The position numbers and the translations under genes are program-made. DNA of 64,000 nt from Thermothelomyces thermophilus ATCC 42464 (taxonomy: Eukaryota > Ascomycota > Sordariomycetes > Sordariales > Chaetomiaceae). This document shows positions 1 to 11,200 of the stretch, piece after piece. The notes under the pieces are model-generated. The model was not told the origin of the DNA, ran no database searches, and saw nothing but the letters and a program-made list of their open reading frames with translations. The DNA is taken from the NCBI RefSeq assembly GCF_000226095.1, contig NC_016475.1:3472001-3536000 (forward strand). Direction: 5' to 3'. The stretch's first letter is position 1. Each line of letters begins with the position of its first letter.

Positions 1-901
1 AAATACGCTTATAAGTCTTATCTAGGTTCCTAGGCAGGTTGGCCAATATAGTTTCAATAATATACTTCTCTGGCTTAAGGCGTTATAGTGTATCGATTTG
101 ACATACCACCTATCAGAACCTGATTGGCAGTAGTTATTATAAGTCACTCTCACTTAAATATTTGCAATAAAGTTACGCGAGTTGAGGAAGTCTAGGGAAG
201 GGGGATTTACACTTATATTCTATTTGCTTTTGATCTAATTGCCTAGAAGGCCTGCTCCTAAGACTGTTCCGGCCACCATTAGAATCGAGGATAACTGTTA
301 AGTTTAGATTAGATATAGAGCACGATGTCCTTATTGACAAGATAATTTATCGATATAGGTATAGATATTACTAGTAGAATGTCTTTAATATCTATATACT
401 CGCGGCTTATAACTAAGATATAAAGGTTCTCGAACTAGGTTTTAATGGCTAAGATTTGTAAGACTCTAAGCAGATTTTCTCTTTCCAAACTTTCGTCTAC
501 GGCGTTAATAAAGATATATATATACCTTGTCGAATGCCTAGATAGCCTGCTCGAGAGCTTAGAGTAGGCCGTAAATAGTAGGGTTACGGCTATATCTATA
601 TAGATCAAAGACGGCCACTAGGACTCGGCCGAATCTACGGTATAGCTTGAGTAGAACCTATCTAAGTAAGGGTATTGTCTCATCCTAGCTATTACTATAG
701 TAATAATAGTATATATAGGTATAGCTTAGCCTGCGAAGATTATAGTGCTAAGTACTATATAATCGCCTTAGAGTATTTAGAGTATCTTTCTTTAAGGTTT
801 AGGTTAATAGGTTTAAGAGGATTATTAATGTGATTAATATAGATTTATATATTAACCTAATTCTCAATATCCTTCTCATTTGTTTTCTCTATCTAGTTAG
901 A
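1..901. other. AT-rich RIP-type DNA, nothing recognised
   Basis: No gene or identifiable element is seen. CpA and TpG are depleted and TpA is enriched, as in RIP-mutated repeats, but less completely than further right. Stops are frequent in all frames. It could be the far end of the relict frame that follows or a separate decayed repeat. Confidence 0.5.
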
Positions 902-2760
902 TAGATTAGGAGGCTTTTATAAAAGCCTATTAATAATAGTATTTTTAGAACTTGGGATATATTTAACCTTAAAGTTAAATAGCTAAATCTATATAATCTA
1001 TTATATTATTAAGGTACTAGATATATTACTAGCTATATTATTTAATTAGTAAACTAAGATAGGAGTATCTATTTCTATAATGAAGTAAATACTAAAGAGA
1101 AACTATTAGAAACACTTAAGTAGGAAAAGTAGTCTCTAGAGCTCCTATTTAGTAAGGTTATATTACTTCTCTACCTCTAATTATATCCTACTCGTAAATT
1201 AGTATAGGTATCTCTTCTTATTAGGGCTAACTTATTTAATAACTCCTTCTTAACTAAAAAGACTTATACTAGTCATTAGGTATATCTAACTATACCTAGG
1301 GTCGTCGAAAATAAGTAGTATAAGGACTAGGGTAATAGTTATTTGCTTTTAGAGTTCCTTTATAGCCTATTACTAAGTAGGGCCTTATTCTTAATAGGTA
1401 TTCTTCTTTATTAGGTTATATAATAGCTAAATAATAATAATAAAATACTTTATCTAGATCTAATAGTAGCTAATAATCCCTAGGAAAGTATAAATATCTT
1501 TTAAATCTAAATAGGAAGTCTACTTAAAGATTTTTATAATTTTAGTATTATTAGATAGTTACCCTTTAGGTATAAAGAGGTAGCTAAGTAATATTACCTA
1601 TAGCTAATATTATTAGGATTTGTTAGCTATAATAATAGCTCTAGTAAGTTTAATATTTAAGAGAACTATATTAATATTCTAGAGATATTTAACTATAAAC
1701 TTCTATAATCTAGAGGCTACTTCTTCCTTATTATAGTTAGATTATAATCCTTGTATATAGATAATATCTAGGTAAATATAGTAAATATCTAGAATCAGGT
1801 TCCAGAAAATCTAGGTTATCACTCTTTAAAACTAGGTAATATAGTTTATTTTACTTATAGGGAAGGTATATATCTAGAAGAGGCCGATTAGTATTTAGAA
1901 GGTAATAAGGTCTTAGCTCTATTTACTAAGGCTAACTTAATTATACCTAGAGAAGAGGTGTAAGAGGGAGATAACTTTATGACCCCTAAAGTCCTTACTA
2001 AATTCTTCTATAGCTGGCGGTATAAATATATCTTATATAGTTATAGCGTTAGCTTTCTAGGTATTATTAATTAGCTAGAGACTATTATCCTTTTTAAGAA
2101 CCAGGAACTAGTTATTATAATAGCTCCTATAGCTAGGCTTAATAATCTTATATTAAATCTACTATTTTATAATATTAATAACCTTTAATATTAATAGCCT
2201 TAGGATAAGGATACTCTTTAATTATTATACTATATAGGGAATAGTCTAGATAACCTAAGGAGGGATAATATTAGAGTAAATCTATCTATATTTAGTAAAA
2301 TCCTATATTAGAGTAGCCTCCTAGTTCTATAAAACCTATATAAAGAGTTCCTTCTCCTAGTCAGATAGAAAGTTTCCTATAAATATAAGTAATATATTAA
2401 ACCGCTTAGCTATAAGCTATATCCTAGGCTCTAGGTCTAAAAACTATAATATAATAAGGCTATCCTATTCTAAGCTAAACTTTATGTTTTTAATAATCTC
2501 CCTTAGATATTATTCCTCCTAATTAAGGTTACTATTAGGTACTAAACTATTACTAATAGCTATATCTATAAGGTAAACGTTTCTAGCTATAGACTTTTAT
2601 ATAATAAATGTCTATACCTTTTATAATTCCTTTCTAACCTCTAATATAAGTTTCCTAAGCATTTTCTATCTACCTAGATAGCTAGGCTCCTCTATTTCGG
2701 CCTTTGTTTTCTAGTATCTCTATTTTAAAGTGTCCTATCTAATAAGGAAAAATGTCGATA
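902..2760 (+). pseudogene. RIP-degraded relict coding frame, unidentified
   Basis: In one plus-strand frame (for example codons starting at 1061, 1241 and 1472) a protein-like reading with mixed charged and hydrophobic residues runs for about 600 codons. The interruptions I read are TAA or TAG, the codons RIP makes from CAA, CAG or TGG; no TGA was seen in the part I translated. This is what one finds when a duplicated open reading frame has been mutated by RIP without indels. I do not recognise the family: no reverse transcriptase, DDE or helicase motif was found. It ends just before the (ATT)n tail of LINE copy A. It may be a transposon protein or a duplicated host gene. The upstream limit is uncertain, and the last ~500 bp were read less carefully. 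Confidence 0.4.
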
Positions 2761-2805
2761 CTTTAGTATATTAATAAGAGGTAGGTAAGAAATCCTTAAT
2801 ATTAT

Positions 2806-5800
2806 ATTATTATTATTATTATTATTATTATTAGTCCTATACTATTATGCTAATAAGTATGCTAGAGCCTCTCTAGTTATATATAAAGGAAACTATACCT
2901 AATAAGCTAGATAAAAACCTCTGTCCCTCCTTTAACGTCTAATCTAGAATACTAATATACTATAAAGAAAAGGAGAAGTAGCTAGAATAGCCCTATAGAG
3001 AGGTCTTGCCTCCCGGTCTAGCCTCCTTACAAGGCGGTATTCTGGAAGCCTCCCTAGGTCTATTAGCCACTATAGTACCCTCCTTGCCAAACGATGGTTA
3101 TAGGCCCTTATACCTTATAAAACGAGGTCTAGGTCCCTTTGCGACCGTATTTCCTAAGATTCCTACGTTCGGCTTCTTAGTAGGTTAGGGCACTATACGA
3201 CCAGGTATTTAATAGTCTCCCTCCCCTGGCTATAGGTATAGTAAGGGGTACTAACCCCTAGGACTTAAACCCTAAATAAGAAGTTATAGAGGCTAATAGC
3301 CCCTATATAGGCCTATATTAGTAGGGAGCTCTAGGCCTTTATTAGGCCCTAATACCTTTATAGGCCTTCCCCTATAAAAACTAGGTATAGGGGGTCTTTA
3401 TCTAATATATACTATATCCTCCTACTAGCTTAGTCCTTCAATAGTTACTTTAACTAGCTATTATAGCTAGTTCTATAGCTCATAGCCTCCTCTATAAAGT
3501 GTATAGAGGGGGTAGACCCCCTCTATACCTCTCTTAAACCTACTACTAGACTATTATTCCTACTACTTCTAAGGCTATAGGCTTTAGCTCCTAGCCCCTT
3601 ACTCTAGCGCTTCTTTTCTAGAACCTCTAGCTTAATCTATTATAGGCCTATTAGATAAGACCCCTTATAGGGACCTAGGGAGCCCCTAGGCCTACCCTAA
3701 TCTATAGGAGTAGCTAGTTAAGTTTGGCTTTAAAGTTAGCTAGCCTCTTATTAAGATAAAGGTTAAAAGGTAGTACCTAGGCTTCTATTTCAAGGTATTA
3801 GATAGGGGTAGCCTTATAGGCCCTAGTAACTACTCGAAGGGCCTTATATTAGGCCTTTAATAGCTCCCTAGCAGGGCCTTCTAGCTTGCTCCCTAGCTTA
3901 GTAGGTTTGTAAAAGTTTAAAGCCCTATAGGCTAAGGCACTATAGATATACTTAGTATAGACTTTATAGGCCTATAGGAGGCTAGGGCCCTAGGTCTTTA
4001 TAATAAGCCTAGTTAGGGTAAACTCCTAGGTTTCTAGCTTTCTAACTACCTTTATATAATAGGAGCCCTATTATAGCCTTTAGTTTGGCTAGACTCTAAG
4101 GAATCTAGCTGACTTTAAAGGGGCTATAGTAGTAATACCCCCTCTAGGCTATGGGAGCTCTAGTAGCTATAACTACTATTTCTAGCCTCTATTAAAATAG
4201 ATAAGCTTATACTTTTCTAGGGTAAAAGCTATACCCTAGGTCCTTGCCTACTAAAGGTAGGCCTTCTAGGCCCTCTATAGCTAACTATTATAAGCCTCTT
4301 TAGCTCTCCTAAAGGCTAGAAGGTTAGTATCGTTAGTAAAGCCTATTAGATTAACTATAGGGCTAGCCTAATAAATAGCCTAATAGAGAGAGGCTATATA
4401 GAGGATAAATAGTATAAGAGAGAGGGGTAACCCTTATAGGACCCTAGCCCTTACTATTATATCTCCTATTTCCTAGCTATCGAAGTAAAGGATAGCTACC
4501 TTATCCTATAGCTACTCCTTGACCTAGACTACTACCTACTTTAGGAAGCCCTAGCTTTATAAAGTAGCTAGTAGCTAGGTATACTTAATAGTATTAAAAG
4601 CCCTTAAGATGTCGAGCTATAGGAGGGAGGTAGCTGCCTTATACCTCTAAGCCTCCTAGACCTAAGCTATAATAAGCTAAATGGCTAGTTCTATAGACCT
4701 ATATTCCTAGTTACCTATCTATTTAGCCAGGAGAAGCCTATAGGCCTCTACTATAGCTATTACCTTCTAGGTAACTATAGCCTCTGGTACCTTGCCTACT
4801 ATTAGTAAGAGTATTATAGGCCTATAGTTACCTAGGGTAAAGTAAGCCTATAGGGGTTTACTAAGCTTATAGAGGACTATTATATTAGCCCTTTTAAACT
4901 AGGCTAGGAAGTAGCCAAGCTATAGGCTCTCTAAGGCTAGTATAGCTAGTATCTAGTAAAGCAGCTACCTATAGGCCTTTAGTAGACCTATAGGGAGGAG
5001 GTCTTCCCCTAGGGCTTTCTAGAGAGCTACTTTAGCTAATACTACCCTAACTTTATCTACTATAACCTCCTAGCTTACTTCGAACTTCGGCTCTTAATAG
5101 TCGTTTAGTTCTAGGTCATTAATATCTAATAGGTCTACTTCTAGGTTCGGAAAGAATTTATTAGCTAGTATTCTAGCCTTTTACTAGTAAGTTATAAGCC
5201 CTTCTTTAAAGGCTAGGAGCTTTAGAAGGTTAACTAGTAGGTAGCTTTATAGCCTTACCTATTACTCTAGCCTCTATAGTAGGTCTAGCTAGTTAATTAC
5301 TTCCTATAATATAGCTCTCTAGTTCTTAGTCTTTATAGCTATAATAATCTTAGCCTAATCCTATAGGGCCTATTAAAGTACCTCCTGTATATAAGGGTTT
5401 AAGGTACCCCTATAGGCCCTCTTTACCTCCTTAGCCTTCTTTTAGGCCTCTTAAACTTCCTTTATCTACTATTAAGCTTATTTACTACCTATACTAGCCT
5501 TCTTTACTAGAGCCGAGACTATAGCTATCTCCTTAAGGGCCTCTATAAGCCTGTTAAAGGCTTATAGAAGCTCCTCTAGGCCCTAGAAGACAGGCCTAGC
5601 TAGGGCCGATGCCTATCTACTAAGCTAGAGTAGGAGGTAGGCCACTTTGGCCTGTATAACCTCCCTATCTAGGCTCTTCTAGTCCTACCCTTTATTAGCC
5701 GATATAGGTCTACTAGTCCCCTAGAGGGAGATATATAGGGCCTATAGGTAGTGGTCAGACTTCCCTTATTCTATAATATCCTTATAGGTTACTTCTAATC

Positions 5801-8040
5801 TAGCTAAGGCCTAGAATAGGTCTATTATAGAAGGCTAGCTATATTAGTCTCCCTAAGGGGCCCTAGTAACCTAGTTATAAGGTATATATAAGTTAAGGTC
5901 CTACTAGTCTATAAGGCTAAGGAGGTCCCTAGCCCTTATATTAAGCCTATTAAATAGGTCTTAGACTAGGTAGTATAGGTTAAAGTTACCTATAAGAACT
6001 AGGGGGTAGGGTAGCTAAGGTAGGGCTAATAGGTCCTATAAGAGGGCCTACTCCCCCTTATTATTATAGATTAACTAGAGTTCGAACCCCCTCTTTCCTA
6101 GGGCTAGAAAGGTTAATCTATATTAGTTCTCTTCTACTAAATAGTCCTATTAGCTAATTAGGAACTATTTAGCTACTAGAATAGCTATCTTGCCCTTAGG
6201 CTTATAAACTAGGTAATATTTCGAGGCTTAGGGGTAGTATATTAACCTTATAAATTAGTTAATCTATAGCTCCTAGATAGCTAGTAGGTTATATTTAGCC
6301 TCCTCTAATAGAACCTTAAGGGCCTATTTATTACCTTAGGTATTCTACTAAAGGATCTTAATTTATATTTAAGGTAGCTAGAGCAGAGGCTAAGGATATA
6401 GTAGTAGGCTCTATAGCTATTACCCCCTTAGCTGGTTATAAAAAGGAGGGGGTTCTAGGTTATGGAAAGGAGATATAGGTCTATCGGGTATCGAATAAGG
6501 TGCTCCTAACTACCTATTAGGCTAGGGTAGGCCTCTTATAGGGGCGTTTAGCCCTGGTTTAATAGTGGTTATAATCTTCTGGCTAGCTATTAAACTTGAA
6601 GGCTACCTTTTAGTATAATTGCTCTAATAGTTAGAAGGTTTAAGGTCTATACTAGTAAGCCTCCCTAGCCCTCTCCTAGGCCTTGACTTTCTTTAGGCAG
6701 CCCTTATACCAGGCTATATAAAGGCCCTTATAGACTATATACTTATAAGGGAGTTAGTTAAAGTAGGTAGGGTATTAGGCCTCCTTAGTCTTCCCCCCTC
6801 CCTATAGGCCTTTATACTATAATAGCTATAATAGGCTAGCTACTAGTAATATTACTAGGTATAGCTAAAGCTTTAATACCTGTAATACTACCTTAGCTCT
6901 AGGGTATCCTAGTAAGGCTTATAATCTAATACCTAGGCATCCTAGACTACACCCTTATTATAGGCCTTCTAGGCCTCTTTAAGGTCCTATAGGCCTAGGA
7001 GTACTATAGCTTACTTCCTTTAAAAGCTCTTTAGTAGCTAGAATTTAACTATTTTAACTAATTATAGGCCTATAGCCCCCTTAAAGTCCTACTTACTAAC
7101 CCCTTATAGTTCCTCCTTCTAGACTCCTTTAGCTAGGACTATATAGGCCTTACTAACCTCCTTAGCCTCCTCTCTAAAGGCTATAGCCACCTATCGCTTA
7201 TTAGCTAAATACTAATCCTTAGTAGCCTTATCCTTAAAGACTATTACTATATCCCTACTTAGGAGCTTCTTAGCTATAATAGCTCCCTAGTAGCTAGAAA
7301 CCCTATTAACTGCTTAGACTATCTCGGCTAGGGTCTAGGCTTTAAGGTCCTCCTATAGGCTTGTATTCTATATTATAACCTCCTATAAGGCCTATAATAG
7401 TACTACTTTAGCTAATAGTAGGCCTCCTTAGGGGCCTATTACCTCCTATTACAAGCCTATAGCTACCTATACCTAGGTAGGGCAAGGGGTAGCCTTAAGG
7501 GCTTCCTTAAGCCCCTTTTTGACTTCCTTAGCTATAAGCTCCTATAGGTTTAGAACTAGGCCTATAATAGTAATTATAAGGCCTTATAAGAGCCTATTAG
7601 CAAGGTCCTATACCTTACCCTATTCAGGGCTTAATATAAAGTCGACTAGTTATATAATAAGACCCCTTAGCTCCTTAATATCTAGGGTAAGGTAAGCCTA
7701 TAGTAGGCCTTTCTTTGATTAGTCTAAAGCTATAGGCCTCCCTACTTAATGGCTTAGCAGTAGGCTTTAAATCGACGTTACGTTTAAGGGCGCTAGGTAG
7801 CCTATATGGTGAAAATTTTAACGGGCGTGTAAGGTGCGGTCGGATTGCGGTTAGGTCCGGTTCCTATGCCTGTAATGCCTGTTGTATACCCGTAATGGCT
7901 CACGTATAGTTGAAACTAGTAGTACCGTTAGATAGCGTTTTTCGAGAGCTTTCTAGCGGTAGTAGTTTCGTATGTTTTAGTAGGGTATTTGTAGAGATGT
8001 AAGAGAAGCTTCTAATATCTTTTAGGTAGGTTGGTTAGTT
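2806..8040 (-). mobile_element. LINE copy A, full-length Tad1/I-like non-LTR retrotransposon, RIP-inactivated
   Basis: The element lies on the minus strand. Its 3' end is the (ATT)n run at about 2806-2843 in plus orientation, a TAA-type tail as in I-like LINEs. Its 5' end is near 8040, and its length (~5.2 kb) matches copy C. Order on the minus strand: 5' leader (~8040-7790), ORF1 with a gag-like zinc knuckle (~7790-6420), ORF2 with apurinic-type endonuclease (~6420-5600), reverse transcriptase (~5100-4200) and a C-terminal part. Conserved stretches such as the SPILF-type motif are readable but broken by TAA/TAG. A short open frame at 3006-3188 is only a stop-free stretch. No clear target-site duplication was found, probably because the flanks are also mutated. 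Confidence 0.85.
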
Positions 8041-8480
8041 TATACTATAATAGAGGCCTAGTTAGGCTCTAGGTTAGGCCCTAAACAAGCCTTAGCTATA
8101 TACCTTATAAATAACCTATAAATGTCTTATAGACTAATTATATATACTTAGGTAGATTAAATAGGTCTAGTCTATTACTAGGTAGGTCTAGTCTATTACT
8201 AGGTAGGTCTAGTCTATTACTAGGTAGGTCTAGTCTATTACTAGGTAAAGCCTAGTATTATTTAGCCTAGGTAGAGCCTAGGCCTCTAATATACTCCCTT
8301 CCTTCCCTAGTTAGTTACTAGGTAGACCTACTATATATTACTATAGTAACAAGACCTATATATACTAATAAGTTATATATAAGGCCTAATCTTTATCTAA
8401 GTTCTACCTATACCCTCCTAGCCCTATCTCTAAATATATATAAATACCTCCTCTCTCCCCCTCCTCCTCTTACTAATTCC
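8041..8480. repeat. Possible LTR or promoter-like repeat, shared with 38811-38962
   Basis: About 150 bp here resemble 38811-38962, including the stretch around TTTAGCCTAGGTAGAGCC near 8265. Downstream is an AT-rich TATA-like segment (~8435) followed by a pyrimidine-rich run (~8450-8490), a layout common in fungal LTR promoters. No matching second LTR is seen nearby, so the identity as an LTR is inference. Confidence 0.35.
8162..8245. repeat. Four tandem copies of a 21-bp unit
   Basis: The unit TAGGTCTAGTCTATTACTAG plus one G is repeated four times without visible mismatch. The related repeat at 38811-38962 has only one diverged unit, so the array expanded in this copy. Confidence 0.85.
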
Positions 8481-9337
8481 TTCTTTTTAACTAATACTCC
8501 CTTTACCTATTCCTTAACCCCTTTCCTTTATATTATATCTTTCTATTATCTATATTTATATTATATTTAGAACATGTTTTCATTTATATTTATTTAGAAT
8601 GTTAATTATAATTAGCTTAAGTAATAATAATAATAGTTACTATTTTAGTAATAATAAAAATATAGATTATAATATAAGTTTTCCCTTTATTATTTTTAAT
8701 TATAGCTACTTAATAATTATATAAGGCTCTAATTAACTATCTTATTCATAATATAAGAATTAAAACATTTCCTTTAATAGGTTCTCTATTAAAGGTAACT
8801 CTTCTAATAAGGAGTTTAAGTTACTACCTAAAAAGGACTAATACTACCTTAGCTATATTTATTACCTCCTATATAGTAATGAAGTTATATATATTCCCAG
8901 TTATAGTACTTCTTCCATAGCCTATTATACTATCTATAACCCTAATATTTGAGATTTATTACTCTAGGCTAATAACCTCTACCTATATATAAGGATTAGA
9001 AAAATTATATATTACTATAATATAGGTATTACCTTTATCTCCCCTTACTAGCCTAAGATTACTACTTATAAAATACCTATTAGGCTATCCTAATACCTAA
9101 GTTCTCTATATTAATATACTCCTTCTTTATAGTTTTAAAGGCTATATAGGTTAACTATTCCCTAAGCTATACTACCTTTATCTCTACCTAGACTATATAC
9201 TACTATTACCTTAGTAATAACCTAGGCCTAATTACTACCCCCTTTACCCCTACTTATTATAATAATATTATCTAGACTACTATTACCCTTACCCCTACCT
9301 TATATACTATTAGATAGCTTATATATTATATTATAGC
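8481..9337 (+). other. RIP-degraded possible retroelement coding relic
   Basis: Very AT-rich. Reading the plus strand and treating TAA/TAG as RIP products gives stretches of plausible protein around 8780-9060, downstream of the LTR-like segment. No diagnostic domain was recognised, so a gag-type origin is only a guess from position. Confidence 0.25.
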
Positions 9338-9417
9338 CCTACCTAATAGCTATTAAAAGCCTAATATAGGGCCCTTTAAGTAGTTACTAGGGTCTATAAT
9401 ACTACCCCTATCTAGTA
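9338..9417 (+). mobile_element. LINE copy D, left part (interrupted by a Tc1/mariner element)
   Basis: This short stretch is the reverse complement of the LINE region around 3780-3870 in copy A. It resumes at 32002 after the Tc1/mariner element, so copy D is on the plus strand, 5'-truncated near 9338, and older than everything nested inside it. The TA at 9416-9417 is the mariner target site. Confidence 0.75.
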
Positions 9418-9648
9418 TAGTAGGGTCAGAAAAGTGTTTACCTACTTTAACCCTAGTAAATCTACTTCCAAATCAGCTTAACTAACTACCCCTCTTTAAC
9501 TTTAACGACGGCTACACCAACTTTTCTATCTTCAACCTCCTCTTCAAGACTATAAGATAGCTACCAGACCAAAGACTACTTATCAGGAACTTATAGAAGC
9601 CTAGATATCTGTTTATAGCTTCCATTTGGCTAGATTAAAAGGAGGTAT
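9418..9648 (+). mobile_element. Tc1/mariner element M1, segment 1 of 3
   Basis: The terminal repeat begins at 9418 after a TA dinucleotide and matches the terminus of the intact copy at 60153, with RIP-type changes. The element continues at 10920 and 31537, split by LINE copies B and C. Summed length without insertions is about 977 bp, close to the 959 bp of the intact copy, so both descend from the same internally deleted form. Confidence 0.85.
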
Positions 9649-10908
9649 TATTATTATTATTATTATTCCTACACTACTATGCTAATAAGTATACGAGAGC
9701 CTCTTCTAGTTACATATAAAGGAAACCATGCCTAATAGGCTAGATAAAAACCTCTGTCCTGCCTTTAATACCTAATCTAGAATATTAATACACTATAAAG
9801 AAAAGGAGAAGTAGCTAGAATAGCCCTATAGAGGCCTTACCTCCCAGTCTAGCCTCCTCGCGAGGTAGTATTCTAGAAGCCTCCCTAGGTCTATTAGCTA
9901 CTATAGAACCCTCCTTGCCAAACGATAATTATAGGCCCCTATACCCTATAGAACGAGGTCTAGGTCCCTTTATAACCGTATTTCCTAGGGTTCCTATATT
10001 TGGCTTGTTAATAGGTTTAGGCATTATATAACTAGGTGTTTAATAGTCTCCCTCCCCTAGCTATAGGTATAGTAAGGGGTAGTAACCCCTAGGACTTAAA
10101 CCCTAAATAGGAAGTTATAGAGGCTAATAGCACCTATATAGGCCTATACTAGTAGGGAGCTCTAGGCCTTTATTAGGCCCTAGTACCTTTATAGGCCTTC
10201 TCCTATAAAAACTAGGTATAGGGGGTCCTTGTCTGATATATACTATATCCTCCTCCCGGCTTAGTCGGCCCTTTAGTAGTTACTCTAGCTAGCTATTATA
10301 GCTAGTTCTATAGCCTATAGCCTTCTCTATAGGGTCTATAGGGGGGGTAGACCCCTTCTACGGCCTTCCTAAACCTACTACTAGACTGTTAACCTTGCTA
10401 CCTCTAGGGCTATAGGCTTCGGCTCCTAGCCCCTTGCCCTAGCTCTTCTCTTCCGGAACCTCTGGCTTAGCCTATTACAGGCCTGTTAGATAAGAGCCCT
10501 TATAAGGACCTAGGAGGCCCCCAGGCCTGCCCTGGTCTATAGGAGTGGCTAGTCAAGTTTGGCTTCGAAGTTAGCTAGCCTCTTGTTAAGATAGAGGTCA
10601 AGGGGTGGTACCTAGGCTTCAGTTTCGAGGCACCGGATAGGGGTAGCCTTATAGGCCCTAGTAACTACTCGAAGGGCCCTGTGTTAGGCCTTCGATAGTT
10701 CCTTGGTAAGGCCTTCTGGCTTACCCCTAGGCTTGGTAGGCTTGTATAAGTTCGAGGCCCTATAAGCTAGGGCGCTATAGATACACTTGGTATAGACCTT
10801 GTAGGCCTATAGGAGGCCGGGGCCCTAGGTCTTTGTAGCTAGCGTAGTTAGGGCAAACTCCTAGGTTTCTAGCTTCTTAGCTACCTTTGTACAGTAGGGG
10901 CCCTATTG
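9649..10908 (-). mobile_element. LINE copy B, 5'-truncated 3'-terminal fragment
   Basis: The insertion contains the (ATT)n tail and about 1.26 kb of LINE 3' sequence. The 11-bp target-site duplication AAAGGAGGTAT flanks it at 9638-9648 and 10909-10919. This is a typical truncated target-primed insertion into element M1. It retains more CpG and CpA than copy A. Confidence 0.9.
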
Positions 10909-10919
10909 AAAGGAGGTAT

Positions 10920-11200
10920 AATTACAGCCTATACTAGCTGATAAAAACGGACTATTAACTATATCATCTCGAAAGTTAAATATAACGTTACTAATAGAGC
11001 TGACAAGCCGTTCTAATCAAAGCCTAGATCTGGAAGACTCTGTAAGAGAGATAACCAAGCCATCTAGTACCTTCTACAGCATATAATAACTAATTAAATA
11101 GATACCCTTAAATTACTTATACTACCCTGCCCTAGGGTACCCTGTAAAATCGACTTAAATATACTAACTAGATCTTTATATTATACTTCTCTCCTTTTAT
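10920..11200 (+). mobile_element. Tc1/mariner element M1, segment 2 of 3
   Basis: Corresponds to about 60373-60640 of the intact copy. It includes the helix-turn-helix region of the transposase, where the S-R/L-S-G-R-type motif near 11027-11040 is still readable. The end TTCTCTCCTTTTAT (11187-11200) is the target-site duplication of LINE C. Confidence 0.85.

Noticed and set aside
8162-8245. Short direct repeats that might suggest a CRISPR array
   Set aside because: The units are contiguous with no spacers, and the genome is fungal.
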